Source: Rhizobium sp. CFBP 8762
Lineage (GTDB): Bacteria > Pseudomonadota > Alphaproteobacteria > Rhizobiales > Rhizobiaceae
DNA length: 64,000 nucleotides
NCBI RefSeq assembly: GCF_014841565.1
Contig: NZ_JACYUD010000001.1
Coordinates: forward strand, 610,752 to 674,751
Reading direction: 5' to 3'
The position numbers were made by a program, and so were the translations under genes. The notes beneath the pieces are model-generated. The model was not told the origin of the DNA. It did no database searches and saw only the letters and a list, made by a program, of their open reading frames with translations. Numbering within the stretch: the stretch's first letter is position 1; the number at the start of each line of letters is the position of its first letter. Positions 1 to 9,493 of this stretch are shown piece after piece.

Positions 1-429
1 CTGAGCCACCGCGTAAATTTGCCCATCAGCGCCTGTCAGCGAGGTCATGACCAGTGTGCCACCGCGCAGGGAGGTGGAATCACCAAGCGAACCAACGGTG
101 ACATCCACCCGGCTTCCGGGGCTGGCAAAGGGCGGCAGCGTTGCCGTTACCAGCACCGCAGCAATGTTCTTGGACCGGGATTCGCCGCCCTGCGTGGAGA
201 TGCCGAGGTTTTGCAGCATGGCGCGCAGGGATTGCTCGGTAAAGGGAGACGAGCGAAGACCATCGCCGGTGCCTTGCAGGCCAACCACGAGACCGTAGCC
301 GATCAACTGATTATCCCGCCCGGCCTGTAGCGATGCGACATCCTTGATGCGCGCGGCAGATACGGGCGTGACCGCGCTGGTCCACGCAATCAGGCCAGAA
401 AGCACGATCAGTGCAAGACGCCGCATCAT
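1..429 (-). CDS. flgI: FlgI, flagellar P-ring protein (partial, C-terminal part outside window)
   Basis: Periplasmic protein that forms the P ring around the flagellar rod. The 143 visible codons start at 429 with two consecutive ATG codons and a short signal peptide (basic MMRRLAL, hydrophobic stretch, cleavage near VSAA), then the typical mature N-terminus beginning [12 protein letters not shown] and a [16 protein letters not shown] stretch that is characteristic of FlgI. The reading frame is open to base 1, so the gene is cut by the window edge. Its start overlaps the flgA stop by 4 bases (ATGA), so it is translationally coupled to flgA. The order flgA-flgI matches the rhizobial flagellar operon. 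Confidence 0.9.
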   Translation of the reverse strand, partial: MMRRLALIVLSGLIAWTSAVTPVSAARIKDVASLQAGRDNQLIGYGLVVGLQGTGDGLRSSPFTEQSLRAMLQNLGISTQGGESRSKNIAAVLVTATLPPFASPGSRVDVTVGSLGDSTSLRGGTLVMTSLTGADGQIYAVAQ

Positions 430-896
430 TTGGCCACCACGTGAATTGTGCCATCCGCCATAACCGTGCCGGAGACGATAACGCCGGTATCGGTATTGCG
501 AACGCGAATAAGGTCGCCGATGGCGGCATCCTGCAACGGCGAACCGGCGGCGGTGATGGTCATGGGGCCCTTGGAAAACACCAGCCGAACCGAGGAGCCG
601 CGTGTCACGGCAAACTTTTCTCGCAGGGCGGAGGCCATGATGACGCGACCGGCCAGCAGGGTTCGCTTGGTCACCAGCCCATCGATTTCATCAATGGAAC
701 TGACATAGCCTTTGACGAGATTGGGATTGGTCACCTCAACCATTTCCAGCCGGGCGCGGCTGATTTCCTCGCCTGGGTAGATCGTTTGCGTCGGAACAAC
801 GGCCATGCGCGGTTGCTGCGCTAACACAGGCGCGGCAACGGACAGGCACACCGCAACCGCAAGGCGTCCCATATGTGATTTCAGGCGAAACATCAT
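426..896 (-). CDS. flgA: FlgA, P-ring assembly chaperone
   Basis: Periplasmic chaperone needed to polymerise FlgI into the P ring. 156 residues, with a signal peptide ([16 protein letters not shown], cleavage after VLAQ) and a C-terminal SAF-like domain with the family pattern of [13 protein letters not shown] near the middle and [14 protein letters not shown] towards the end. It is shorter than enterobacterial FlgA (about 220 residues), as is usual in rhizobia. It lies between flgG and flgI, with a 17-base gap to flgG and a 4-base overlap with flgI. An alternative start is the Met at residue 9. Confidence 0.88.
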   Translation of the reverse strand: MMFRLKSHMGRLAVAVCLSVAAPVLAQQPRMAVVPTQTIYPGEEISRARLEMVEVTNPNLVKGYVSSIDEIDGLVTKRTLLAGRVIMASALREKFAVTRGSSVRLVFSKGPMTITAAGSPLQDAAIGDLIRVRNTDTGVIVSGTVMADGTIHVVAK

Positions 897-913
897 GTTT
901 GCCGTCCTTCCCC

Positions 914-1702
914 TTATCTTAGGTTCTTGCTCACCGTGGACGCCATTTCATCGGCGGCCTGAATGACCTTGGAGTTCATTTCATAGGCGCGCTGGGCGGA
1001 AATCATATCGGTGATTTCCTTGACGGGATCGACGTTGGATGCCTCAAGATAACGCTGCATGATGTAGGCATAACCGACTTCGTCCGGCGGACCGACAACA
1101 GGCGCGCCCGATGCCGCCGTTTCGCGGAACAGGTTGTCGCCGAGCGGCTCAAGACCCGCCTCGTTGACAAAGTTGGCAATGGTCAACTGACCAAGTTCTG
1201 TCTGCTCCGCAGCGCCATCAATGTTGGCAAACACCTGACCAGACCGCGTAACCGTAATGTTGCTCGCGTTCTGCGGAATGATGATTGCCGGCACAACGTT
1301 GTAACCATCAATGGTCACAAGCTGGCCCTGATCGTTCTTGTTAAACGCACCCGAGCGGCTATAAAGCGTCGTGCCATCGGCTGCTTCGATCTGAAACCAG
1401 CCCCGGCCCTGCAGCATCATATCCAGCGTGTTACCGGTTTGCACCGGCTGGCCCTGAATGTGCAGATTGCGTACGGCGGATGTCTGCACACCAAGACCAA
1501 TGGTCACGCCTTCCGGCACAATGGCCTGATTGGCCCGGTTGGGAACGCCCTGCGCCCGATCTGTCTGATAGAGCAGATCGGTAAACTGCGCACGCGCCCG
1601 CTTATAGCCGGTGGTGTTGATGTTGGCGATGTTGTTGGCAATGACTTCAAGATTTGTCTGCTGGGCATTCATGCCGGTCGCAGCAATGGAGAGAGCTTTC
1701 AC
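914..1702 (-). CDS. flgG: FlgG, distal rod protein
   Basis: Structural component of the distal flagellar rod. 262 residues, the normal FlgG length. The N-terminus has the rod/hook/basal-body signature ([13 protein letters not shown], about residues 22-34) and the C-terminus has the matching helix ending [13 protein letters not shown], the two parts that form the coiled-coil D0 domain. The centre contains the FlgE/F/G-like domain with [12 protein letters not shown]. It is cotranscribed with fliE (11-base gap) upstream and flgA downstream. Confidence 0.93.
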   Translation of the reverse strand: MKALSIAATGMNAQQTNLEVIANNIANINTTGYKRARAQFTDLLYQTDRAQGVPNRANQAIVPEGVTIGLGVQTSAVRNLHIQGQPVQTGNTLDMMLQGRGWFQIEAADGTTLYSRSGAFNKNDQGQLVTIDGYNVVPAIIIPQNASNITVTRSGQVFANIDGAAEQTELGQLTIANFVNEAGLEPLGDNLFRETAASGAPVVGPPDEVGYAYIMQRYLEASNVDPVKEITDMISAQRAYEMNSKVIQAADEMASTVSKNLR

Positions 1703-1713
1703 GGGGTCGGTCC

Positions 1714-2049
1714 TTAAATTTGCATGCGCACGATTTCGAGGTAGGCCGAAACCACCTTGTCGCGGATGGCCGTTACTGTGTGGAGCGACTGCTCGGCGCT
1801 CATCATGGCATCCACCACCTCCCGGGTGTTGGCGGTGCCGCGAATGCCTTCGAATGACTTTGTTTCGGCAGCTTTCAGCGCATCGGTCGCGTCAGTTGCC
1901 ATATTGGCCATGACGTCCGCAAAGCTTGGGCCCTGTGTTGCGCTGGACTGCACCGAGGCGCCAATGCCCATGCCACCGCCGATGGCGTTCGGGCCTTCGA
2001 GCGGGCTGGTCAGATTCAGGCCACCAAGGCCCTTGATTGCGTCGATCAT
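1714..2049 (-). CDS. fliE: FliE, MS ring-rod junction protein
   Basis: Connects the FliF ring to the proximal rod and is exported by the flagellar type III system. 111 residues with the FliE C-terminal helix pattern ([20 protein letters not shown], then [26 protein letters not shown], quoted here in parts). Its ATG overlaps the flgC stop by 4 bases, so translation is probably coupled. The order flgB-flgC-fliE-flgG is standard in alphaproteobacteria. Confidence 0.9.
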   Translation of the reverse strand: MIDAIKGLGGLNLTSPLEGPNAIGGGMGIGASVQSSATQGPSFADVMANMATDATDALKAAETKSFEGIRGTANTREVVDAMMSAEQSLHTVTAIRDKVVSAYLEIVRMQI

Positions 2050-2465
2050 TGGGAAGCTCTCAGAAGGTCGATGGTCCCGGAAATCAGTTCGCGGGATTGA
2101 CGAATGGTTTGGAGGTTGGCGTCGTAGGAGCGGTTGGCTTCGCGCATATCGGCCATTTCCACCAGCACGTTGACATTGGGCATTTTCACCATGCCCTTGT
2201 CATCGGCAGCGGGGTTGCCGGGATCGTACTCGGTCGCAAAACCGGAATCATCGGTTCCAAGCTTCTTGACCTGAACCGTGTTGACACCAAGTGCGCGGTC
2301 CAGCTCGGACGCGAAGCTCACGGTCTTGCGGCGATACGGGTCTGCACCGGCGGTATCACCGGTGGAGCGGGAGTTGGCGAGGTTTTCCGAAACAATCCGA
2401 AGCCGAGTCGATTGCGCCTCAAGTCCGGAGGCAGAAATTTTGAGTGCAGCTAAAAGCGGGTCCAT
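2046..2465 (-). CDS. flgC: FlgC, proximal rod protein
   Basis: Proximal rod subunit. 139 residues with an N-terminal rod signature ([22 protein letters not shown]) and the C-terminal helix [20 protein letters not shown]. The conserved [12 protein letters not shown] segment that follows the N-terminal helix in FlgC is present at about residues 40-51. The gap to flgB is 2 bases. Expressed with flgB and fliE from one operon. Confidence 0.92.
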   Translation of the reverse strand: MDPLLAALKISASGLEAQSTRLRIVSENLANSRSTGDTAGADPYRRKTVSFASELDRALGVNTVQVKKLGTDDSGFATEYDPGNPAADDKGMVKMPNVNVLVEMADMREANRSYDANLQTIRQSRELISGTIDLLRASQ

Positions 2466-2467
2466 CT

Positions 2468-2857
2468 TTACTTTCTCACTGTCATCAACATCATGCGGTG
2501 GAAGGATTTGATCAGCCCGTTGGCAAGCTCCGCCTCGCGCTTGATCTGCCCGGATTTCATCAACTCCTCGGCAAGGCCGACGCTGTTGCCGGATTCCTGC
2601 ACGCCGATCGATTTGGTCAAGGCGGCTTCACGTGTGCCGATATTGTCTGCAGACGATCCGGTATCGGTAAAATGGGCTGCATGGGTTGCGGCCATCTTTA
2701 CGCCGGTCTGCTCCAGCACCGCCGAAAACGGCGTTACATCCTTGGCGCGGTAACCCACCGTGTTGGCATTGGCAATGTTGCCCGCCACCACCGACTGGCG
2801 GACAGAAAGCCATTCGGCCTGTCTTGAGGCCAGTTCGAAAAGTTGTATCGGCTGCAT
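2468..2857 (-). CDS. flgB: FlgB, proximal rod protein
   Basis: Proximal rod subunit. I chose the ATG at 2857 (protein begins [20 protein letters not shown]) over a GTG 69 bases upstream, because this Met is followed directly by the family's N-terminal helix and gives 129 residues, the usual length. The rod signature [16 protein letters not shown] lies near residues 24-39. It is the first gene of the flgB-flgC-fliE-flgG-flgA-flgI operon. The 87 bases upstream, up to the hairpin at 2945-2974, must hold its promoter if the operon has its own. Confidence 0.9.
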   Translation of the reverse strand: MQPIQLFELASRQAEWLSVRQSVVAGNIANANTVGYRAKDVTPFSAVLEQTGVKMAATHAAHFTDTGSSADNIGTREAALTKSIGVQESGNSVGLAEELMKSGQIKREAELANGLIKSFHRMMLMTVRK

Positions 2858-2944
2858 CCACGACTCCACACTTAATAAATCGTTAAGTAATCCTCCAATC
2901 TTGCGTGGGACTGGTCTGGATTTCACGGGGGTAGCGCCAAATGC

Positions 2945-2974
2945 AAAAAGCCTGCGGGCATGGCTCCGTAGGCT
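2945..2974 (-). terminator. Rho-independent terminator after orf186
   Basis: Read on the minus strand, a 9-bp stem (AGCCTACGG / CCGCAGGCT, one G-U pair) with an 8-base loop is followed by a T run. It lies 23 bases beyond the stop of orf186 and separates the flgF-fliI-orf186 unit from the flgB operon. Confidence 0.65.
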
Positions 2975-2996
2975 GATATGATAGCCAGATTAAGCT

Positions 2997-3557
2997 TTAT
3001 CGGCGTTCGATAACGTCGCCGTTGGAGGTGATCAGCACCCAGTTGCCCGCCCGCTGTTCCAGCGTTGCCAAGCGGCTGTTGTCGGGCAAGACGGAGCCAA
3101 CCTGCACCAGATACATGCCATAGCCATCCTCCACCAACGCTCTGCCATTGGCTGCATGCATAAGCCGGAAGGGCCGGTTTTGCGCGGGTGTCGGTTCCGG
3201 CATCGCAGCGGCGGGGCGCAACGCTTGCTTGGTCAGCCCCGGCACAGCCGATGTGGTCAGGGGATCGGGTGTCAACGGGTCTCTGGCGGGCTGCCCGCTA
3301 TTGGTCATGGCAAGCGGCGAAATGCTGACCACCGGCTGGGAGGACAGGGACGACAGATCACGGGTTTCGCCCCGCCAGAGGGTGGGCAGGGAAAACTGGT
3401 CCTGATTGAAAAACACATACCACGGGAAAAACGTTGCAAGCACGGCAAGCAGCACGCCGATAAGCGCCAGAAGCTGGTCAACGACCAGAACGTTGGCATT
3501 CAGACCCGCATCGGATGGCGAGACAATTTCATCCGCCTCGAAATCAGAAACACTCAT
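2997..3557 (-). CDS. Conserved flagellar-cluster membrane protein (orf186), function unknown
   Basis: 186 residues, not recognised as a named family. It has a short acidic N-terminus, one clear transmembrane segment at about residues 28-50 (LLALIGVLLAVLATFFPWYV) and then a soluble, Pro/Thr-rich part. The C-terminal third has a compact sequence (NGRALVEDGYGMYLVQVGS, then RAGNWVLITSNGDVIERR) that could be a small beta domain. It starts 5 bases after fliI and ends before a terminator, so it is the last gene of flgF-fliI-orf186. Its position suggests a rhizobial flagellar accessory protein facing the periplasm; that role is inference. Confidence 0.75.
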   Translation of the reverse strand: MSVSDFEADEIVSPSDAGLNANVLVVDQLLALIGVLLAVLATFFPWYVFFNQDQFSLPTLWRGETRDLSSLSSQPVVSISPLAMTNSGQPARDPLTPDPLTTSAVPGLTKQALRPAAAMPEPTPAQNRPFRLMHAANGRALVEDGYGMYLVQVGSVLPDNSRLATLEQRAGNWVLITSNGDVIERR

Positions 3558-3562
3558 CGTGC

Positions 3563-4954
3563 CTATCTCCCCATGCCCGCCGCAGTTTTCAGCGCTGTTG
3601 CCAAGTCCGTAAACGCATCAAAGGCGGGTTCTTCGGCAGGCGTCTGCCGCAGAACATCATATATAACGGGTACCTGTTTAATTGCCATATCCAAATCCGG
3701 ATCGCTCCCCGCGCGATATCCGCCAATCAGCCGCAGATCGCGGGTTTCCTCATAGCGATGGATCAGTGCTTTCAACCGCGCGACCAGCTTTTCCTGCTCC
3801 GGCGTCCACGCCTTGCGGGCAAGACGCGAGATGGAGGCCAGCGGATTGACAGGCGGATAGCGCCCCTCCTCCGCCAGACTGCGATCCATGACAATATGCC
3901 CGTCCAGAATACCGCGGGTGGAATCGGCAATAGGATCGTTATGATTGTCGCCATCGACCAGAATGGAGATGATTGCCGTGATCGTGCCCGCATCGTCCGC
4001 GCCCGGTCCGGCACGCTCCAGCAGGCGCGGCAGTTCTGTAAACACGGAAGCCGGATAGCCGCGCGCGATGGGCGGCTCGCCCGATGCGGTTGCAACCTCG
4101 CGAATAGCATGGGCAAAGCGCGTGACGCTATCAACGATCAGCAGCACGTTATCGCCCTGATCGCGGTAATGCTCGGCAATGGTGATGGCCGTCAACGGGG
4201 CCATTTTGCGAAGCATCGGGCTTTCATCGCTGGTTGCGACAACTGCCACGGATTTCGCCAGATTGTCGCCCAGCGTATCCTCGATAAACTCGCGAACTTC
4301 ACGCCCGCGCTCCCCCACCAGTGCAATCACCACCTTGTCGAACGCATTGGCACGGGCAATCATCGACAGCAGCGTGGATTTCCCAACGCCGGAACCGGCG
4401 AAGATACCCAGTCGCTGGCCAAGGCACAGCGGCGAAAACAGATCGATGGCGCGCACGCCGGTTTTAAAACCGGTTTCCACCCGCTGACGCGTCATGGATG
4501 GCGGCGCAGTGTTGGCGATGGAGCGCGGGTGCGCGCCTTGCAAAACGGGCCCCAGATTATCGATGGGATGGCCAAGCGCGTTGATCGTGCGACCGCACCA
4601 GTCGTCGGTCGGCGCAACACGGAACGCCCCCACGCGAATGACCGTATCGCCGATGCCAATGGGGTCACCCGGCTCGATGGGGCAAACGACGATTGTCTCC
4701 TGCTCCACCCGCACAACCTCGCCTAGATGCAGGCTTCCGCCGCTTTTGTGCGCGACGAAATCACCCAGCCGGACATGGCGCGACAGGCCCTTGACCGTGT
4801 AGTTGCCAGCAGCAATCATCTGTACCTTGCCACCGGGGGCAAGCGTGTTGTCTGCTTTTGAATAATGCTCAACAAGCCCAGCCAGGGCTGCCAGCGATGG
4901 TGACGCCGCCGGTGGATCAAGTGGCTTCAGGCGGTCCATTCTGGCATCGATCAT
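3563..4954 (-). CDS. fliI: FliI, flagellum-specific export ATPase
   Basis: Cytoplasmic ATPase of the flagellar type III export apparatus. 463 residues with the F1-ATPase-like fold: Walker A (GSGVGKST, about residue 190), Walker B (LLIVDSVTRFAHA) and the FliI/YscN signature PPIARGYPASVFTELPRLLE. The N-terminal beta domain contains the GIGDTVIRVGAFRVAPTDDW region. FliH is not in the window. The gene starts 6 bases after flgF and is followed by orf186. Confidence 0.95.
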   Translation of the reverse strand: MIDARMDRLKPLDPPAASPSLAALAGLVEHYSKADNTLAPGGKVQMIAAGNYTVKGLSRHVRLGDFVAHKSGGSLHLGEVVRVEQETIVVCPIEPGDPIGIGDTVIRVGAFRVAPTDDWCGRTINALGHPIDNLGPVLQGAHPRSIANTAPPSMTRQRVETGFKTGVRAIDLFSPLCLGQRLGIFAGSGVGKSTLLSMIARANAFDKVVIALVGERGREVREFIEDTLGDNLAKSVAVVATSDESPMLRKMAPLTAITIAEHYRDQGDNVLLIVDSVTRFAHAIREVATASGEPPIARGYPASVFTELPRLLERAGPGADDAGTITAIISILVDGDNHNDPIADSTRGILDGHIVMDRSLAEEGRYPPVNPLASISRLARKAWTPEQEKLVARLKALIHRYEETRDLRLIGGYRAGSDPDLDMAIKQVPVIYDVLRQTPAEEPAFDAFTDLATALKTAAGMGR

Positions 4955-4960
4955 AGCGGC

Positions 4961-5686
4961 TTACTTCGCCCCGCCAAGGGTTTTGATGGCTTCGTTGAAG
5001 GAACTTTCTCCATCGCGCATCAGCGAGTTCATGCTTTCAAATGCGCGGGTAACAGTAATAAGCTGGGTCATCTCGGCAATGGGGTTGACGTTCGATTCTT
5101 CCGTATAACCCTGCACCAGCCCGGCATCGATACGGTCTACCACTGGCTGTGCGGGCAACGCGGGAATAACACCGCTGTTCGACACACGGGTAAACCCTTT
5201 GGACATATCGGCTTCGAACAGGCCGATGGCTCCCACCTGCTGGCCGTTCTGGTAGAGAACGCCATCGCTGCTGGCGGTTGGTGCTCCCGCGGCCCCGTTC
5301 AGCTGGATCGGCGCGCCGCCGGCGTCCAGAACCGGATAGCCATTGATGGTAACCAGATCACCGGCTTCCGTCAGGGTAAAGCGCCCGTCGCGCGTCAAGG
5401 CCTGGCCCGATGGTGTTTCGATGGAAAACCACGCATCGCCCTTAACGGCAAAATCCAGCATGTTGCCGGTGTGCTTCATGCCGCCATTGCGGGTGGAGAT
5501 ATACTCTTTTCCCTGCGAGACAAACGATACATCTGCGGTCTGTGTGTCTGCCACCACTTGATTGAACTTGACTTCAGTGGCGCGAAAACCGGTGGTCGTG
5601 GCATTGGCAATGTTGTCGGCCAGCGTGTTCATGCGCCGCTCAAGGGCCATATGGGCTGAAATTCCGACATAAATCCCGGTTTGCAT
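4961..5686 (-). CDS. flgF: FlgF, flagellar rod protein
   Basis: Rod component of the FlgE/F/G family. I chose the ATG at 5686 (MQTGIYVGISAHMALERRMN), giving 241 residues; the frame is open 66 bases further upstream but without family-like sequence. It has the rod signature NTLADNIANATTTGFRA, the central GDAWFSIETPSGQALTRDG and the C-terminal helix ITVTRAFESMNSLMRD. FlgF is preferred over FlgG because a better FlgG lies at 914-1702 and because of the linkage to fliI. It is transcribed divergently from motA; the 183 bases between them should carry both promoters. Confidence 0.87.
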   Translation of the reverse strand: MQTGIYVGISAHMALERRMNTLADNIANATTTGFRATEVKFNQVVADTQTADVSFVSQGKEYISTRNGGMKHTGNMLDFAVKGDAWFSIETPSGQALTRDGRFTLTEAGDLVTINGYPVLDAGGAPIQLNGAAGAPTASSDGVLYQNGQQVGAIGLFEADMSKGFTRVSNSGVIPALPAQPVVDRIDAGLVQGYTEESNVNPIAEMTQLITVTRAFESMNSLMRDGESSFNEAIKTLGGAK

Positions 5687-5869
5687 AACGCGCAGTCCCT
5701 CAAAACGATGGGCGCACCACAGCGCACCCCACTGCTGCCAATCTGACCCCAATGCCTTGCGCGAACCTGTCTTTGGATGTGGCTCAAAACATCCGGCCTC
5801 AAACAGCCCCGCGCAAGGCTGATCTCCTAATCAGAGTATCCAAAATAAAGACTCGGGCCGTGGACACCA

Positions 5870-6742
5870 ATGAATATTCTGATCGGACTTCTCGTAACGT
5901 TTGGCTGCATTCTTGGCGGATACATGGCCATGGGTGGCCATTTGCAGGTGCTTTTCCAGCCGTTCGAGCTATTGATCATCGGCGGAGCCGGCATTGGCGG
6001 CTTTATCATGGCCAACACGATGAAGGTCGTGAAGGATGCCGGTAAAGCCATCATGGAAGCCTTCAAGCACACCGTGCCGAAGGAGCGCCATTACCTCGAT
6101 ACGCTGGGGGTGCTGTATGCGCTGATGCGCGACCTGCGCACGAAATCGCGCAACGAGATCGAAAGCCACATCGACAACCCATCGGAATCCGCCATCTTTC
6201 AGGCAGCGCCGACGGTTCTCAGCAATCAGGAGCTGACCTCGTTCATCTGTGATTACGTACGGCTGATCATCATCGGCAATGCCCGCTCGCATGAGATCGA
6301 GGCGCTGATGGATGAGGAAATCAACACGATCACTCATGACAAAATGAAATCCTACCACGCCCTGATGGCCATGGGGGACGCATTTCCAGCCATCGGCATC
6401 GTTGCGGCGGTTCTGGGGGTTATCAAGGCCATGGCGGCCATTTCCGAATCGCCAGAGGTACTGGGCGGGCTGATCGCTGCGGCCCTTGTTGGTACGCTTC
6501 TGGGTGTGTTCCTGTCCTACTCCATCGTCAACCCGCTGATTGCCAATATCAAAGCCGTGCGCGACAAGCAGAACCGTCTGTACATCATCGTCAAACAGAC
6601 CTTGATTGCCTACATGAACGGTTCCGTCCCGCAGGTGGCGCTGGAATACGGCCGCAAGACCATTTCTGCCTATGAGCGTCCATCAATTGACGCCGTAGAG
6701 CAGGAAATGATGAACCCCGGCGGCGACAAGAAGGCGGCCTGA
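5870..6742 (+). CDS. motA: MotA, flagellar stator proton-channel subunit
   Basis: Inner-membrane stator protein that couples proton flow to rotation. 290 residues with four hydrophobic segments: two at the N-terminus (from [17 protein letters not shown]), then two after the large cytoplasmic loop ([17 protein letters not shown] and [20 protein letters not shown]), which is the MotA topology. The partner motB is not in this window. It is followed 3 bases later by fliM and begins the plus-strand operon motA-fliM-fliN-fliG-flhB. Confidence 0.95.
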   Translation: MNILIGLLVTFGCILGGYMAMGGHLQVLFQPFELLIIGGAGIGGFIMANTMKVVKDAGKAIMEAFKHTVPKERHYLDTLGVLYALMRDLRTKSRNEIESHIDNPSESAIFQAAPTVLSNQELTSFICDYVRLIIIGNARSHEIEALMDEEINTITHDKMKSYHALMAMGDAFPAIGIVAAVLGVIKAMAAISESPEVLGGLIAAALVGTLLGVFLSYSIVNPLIANIKAVRDKQNRLYIIVKQTLIAYMNGSVPQVALEYGRKTISAYERPSIDAVEQEMMNPGGDKKAA

Positions 6743-6745
6743 CGC

Positions 6746-7690
6746 ATGGCAAAACCTGTTTCCCCCGCATCCACAAAACCTATGCCGCCAGAACTGCTGG
6801 CCCGAATGGTGGGGACGCTGGGCGATGCGAAGACAGTGGCCAAGCTCTGTGGCGAGTTCGGTGCCATTCTGGCCCAGGCTCTGCCGCCCCTGCTGAAAAC
6901 CGAGTCCGGCCATGACGTGACGATAGCCTTTGCTGGCAGCGATACCGGCACGATGGACGAGCTGGTGCACCGCCTTGGCACGAGCGTTGCCATCTCGGAC
7001 GCCTCGTTGCGCAACTGGTGCCCGCATTTCGTTCTGGGCTGTGACAGCCCGATCATCATTGCCATGATGGAATCCCTGCTGGGCGCCCTGCCCGATGCGG
7101 TCACGGAGCCGGAGCCACGCGCGCTGTCGGCCATCGAGATCGACATTGCGGCCATGCTCTTTGAAAACATCGGCGAAGTTGTGCGCATGGCAGTAGGGCT
7201 CAAGACCGAGCCGGTCATCGTGCGCCCGTGCAACGACACCGAGCGGCCAAAGCCGGACGCAACGGCCGCACCTGTGTTTGCAGCCGCAATCACCATGACC
7301 ATGGGGCTGGGGCCGGTGCTTTCGACATTTTCGGTTATCGTGCCGCAGGCGGTTTTGCTCAAGACCAAATTCCTCCACGCCCCCGCCGGACAACCACCCA
7401 AGCCGGAGGCTGCTCACTGGACCGACCAGTTGCGCGAGCAGGTCCAGCGCTCCAGTGTTACGCTCAACGCCCATATCCGCCTCGAGCGGATGACACTTGA
7501 TGCTATCAGCCGCCTGCAAGTCGGGGATGTGCTGATGTTTCAGGATACGCAGGATGTGCGTGTGGATGTCAGCGCCAATGGCCGGGAGCTTTACATCTGC
7601 GAGTTCGGCCGAGCGGGCTCCCGCTATACGGTCCGGGTCAAAGATACTTATGGCTCGGAAGAAGACTTGCTTTCGCATATTACGTCTTGA
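6746..7690 (+). CDS. fliM: FliM, flagellar motor switch protein
   Basis: C-ring protein that binds phospho-CheY and controls rotation. 314 residues with the CheC-like middle domain (ALSAIEIDIAAMLFENIGEVV) and a C-terminal SpoA domain (LQVGDVLMFQDTQDVRVDV). The classical N-terminal CheY-binding peptide is not obvious and the protein is divergent, as in other rhizobia. Its position between motA and fliN supports the call. Confidence 0.85.
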   Translation: MAKPVSPASTKPMPPELLARMVGTLGDAKTVAKLCGEFGAILAQALPPLLKTESGHDVTIAFAGSDTGTMDELVHRLGTSVAISDASLRNWCPHFVLGCDSPIIIAMMESLLGALPDAVTEPEPRALSAIEIDIAAMLFENIGEVVRMAVGLKTEPVIVRPCNDTERPKPDATAAPVFAAAITMTMGLGPVLSTFSVIVPQAVLLKTKFLHAPAGQPPKPEAAHWTDQLREQVQRSSVTLNAHIRLERMTLDAISRLQVGDVLMFQDTQDVRVDVSANGRELYICEFGRAGSRYTVRVKDTYGSEEDLLSHITS

Positions 7691-7750
7691 TGATAAGCTG
7701 ATAGTCACCACAGAACGTTTGGGGCAAGCTTCAAATGAAATATAGCTGGT

Positions 7751-8335
7751 ATGGTAATGAATAACGCACCCAAAGAAGATCAGATGGACCCGATTTCACC
7801 CGGCCTTGGCGACGATGAACTCGATCAGGCAATCGATGATCTGCGCAGTGCGAAAGCCTCCGATGCAGATCCTTTGGACATGGCCCCTCTGGACATGCCA
7901 AAGGGCAATGTTACGGATCTGGCTGACTTCGGCGGCGATTTTCAAACGGATTTCGCCAGCCAACCAGATTTTGCTGATGCATTTGCGTCGACAGACGTTT
8001 CGGCCGATGCCGCATCCGCATTCGGTGATGGCCTGGAAGAGTTCTCAACCGCCCCGCAAGCCCCGCCAACCTCTCACATGTCCGGCAATCTCGGACTGAT
8101 CATGGATATTCCCGTGGATGTGCAAATCGTTCTGGGCAGCAGCCGCATGCCGGTATCGGGCCTCATGAACCTGTCAGAAGGCTCGACCATTCCGCTGGAC
8201 CGCCGCATCGGCGAAGCGGTTGAAATCGTGGTCAATGGCCGCGTTATTGGCCGGGGCGAAATTACTGTGCTTGAGGAAGACGAAGCGCGGTTCGGCGTCA
8301 AGCTAATCGAAATCAACGGTACGCGTAAGGTTTGA
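7751..8335 (+). CDS. fliN: FliN, flagellar motor switch protein
   Basis: C-ring protein. 194 residues. The first 105 residues are acidic and rich in Asp, Ala and Phe (low complexity). The C-terminal 85 residues are a typical SpoA/FliN domain ([20 protein letters not shown], then [19 protein letters not shown] and RFGVKLIEI). Enterobacterial FliN is about 137 residues, so the extra length is the acidic N-terminus. It lies 60 bases after fliM and 73 bases before fliG. Confidence 0.9.
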   Translation: MVMNNAPKEDQMDPISPGLGDDELDQAIDDLRSAKASDADPLDMAPLDMPKGNVTDLADFGGDFQTDFASQPDFADAFASTDVSADAASAFGDGLEEFSTAPQAPPTSHMSGNLGLIMDIPVDVQIVLGSSRMPVSGLMNLSEGSTIPLDRRIGEAVEIVVNGRVIGRGEITVLEEDEARFGVKLIEINGTRKV

Positions 8336-8408
8336 AGTCCGGTTTGAGCATGATGCCCAACGGAGGGACGCAGGGCGTTCTAACGGTTCGACGACAAAGG
8401 TTTGATCC

Positions 8409-9446
8409 ATGATGGATTTCGACACATTTGAAGCTTCCCCGCTCACCCGCCCGCTGAGCCAGACGGACAAGGCGGCGGCGGTGCTTCTTGCCATGGGCAA
8501 GAATGTCGCGGGCAAATTGTTGAAATTCTTCACGCAGGAAGAGTTGCAGTCCATCATCGCCTCCGCCCAGTCGCTGCGCTCCATTCCGCCGCACGAGCTG
8601 GAAGATCTGGTTGCCGAGTTCGAGGACCTGTTTACCGAAGGCGCGGGCCTTATGGACAATGCCAAGGCCATGGAGAGCATCCTTGAGGAAGGTCTGACGC
8701 CTGATGAGGTGGATGGTCTTCTGGGCCGTCGTACCACCTTCCAGGCCTATGAAGCCAACATTTGGGATCGTCTCCAGGACAGTGATCCGGTGGCCGTCAG
8801 CCAGTTCCTGTTGAAAGAACACCCGCAAACCATCGCCTATGTTCTGTCGATGATGCCGTCCAGTTTCAGCGCCAAGGTTCTGCTGCAACTGCCGGAAACG
8901 CAGCACGCCGACATTATCAACCGTACCGTCAACATGAAGAATGTCAGCCCGAAAGCAGCCGACATTATCGAGACACGTATCGTTGAAATGCTGAAAGAGC
9001 TGGATGCGGAACGCAATTCCGGCGGCTCGGTCAAGGTCGCCGAGATGATGAACGAACTGGACAAGACACAGGTCGAATCGCTGCTGGCCTCGCTGGAAAC
9101 GATCAGCGTCGAATCGGCCAAGCGCGTACGCCCGAAGATTTTCCTGTTCGACGATATTCTTCACATGCCGCAACGGTCGCGGGTCGCGCTGTTCAACGAT
9201 GTGTCGGGCGATATCCTCACCATGGCCCTGCGCACCACCGGGCCGGAAGTCCGCGAGGCTATTCTGTCCTCCATCGGCGCGCGCCAGCGTCGCATGATCG
9301 AATCCGATCTGGTGGCCGGCGATGCGGGTATCAATCCCCGCGATATCTCGATTGCCCGCCGCTCCATCACGCAGGAGGCCATTCGTCTGGCCGCGAGCGG
9401 ACAGATCGAGCTTCGCGAAAAGCAGCCAGCGTCCGACGCGGCCTGA
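8409..9446 (+). CDS. fliG: FliG, flagellar motor switch protein
   Basis: C-ring protein that transmits torque from the stator. 345 residues with the armadillo-like repeats (LLKEHPQTIAYVLSMM is the conserved EHPQ motif, about residues 136-151) and a C-terminal charged torque helix region (ALRTTGPEVREAILSSIGAR). Two ATG codons begin the frame, the second immediately after the first, so the exact start is open by one residue. Confidence 0.95.
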   Translation: MMDFDTFEASPLTRPLSQTDKAAAVLLAMGKNVAGKLLKFFTQEELQSIIASAQSLRSIPPHELEDLVAEFEDLFTEGAGLMDNAKAMESILEEGLTPDEVDGLLGRRTTFQAYEANIWDRLQDSDPVAVSQFLLKEHPQTIAYVLSMMPSSFSAKVLLQLPETQHADIINRTVNMKNVSPKAADIIETRIVEMLKELDAERNSGGSVKVAEMMNELDKTQVESLLASLETISVESAKRVRPKIFLFDDILHMPQRSRVALFNDVSGDILTMALRTTGPEVREAILSSIGARQRRMIESDLVAGDAGINPRDISIARRSITQEAIRLAASGQIELREKQPASDAA

Positions 9447-9493
9447 AGCATTTCGGTTTGATTGAACCCTAATAAGCCTGACGGAGTGCGACC

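Noticed and set aside
3515..4726. 403-codon plus-strand frame over fliI
   Set aside because: Shadow of fliI, composition typical of an antisense frame.
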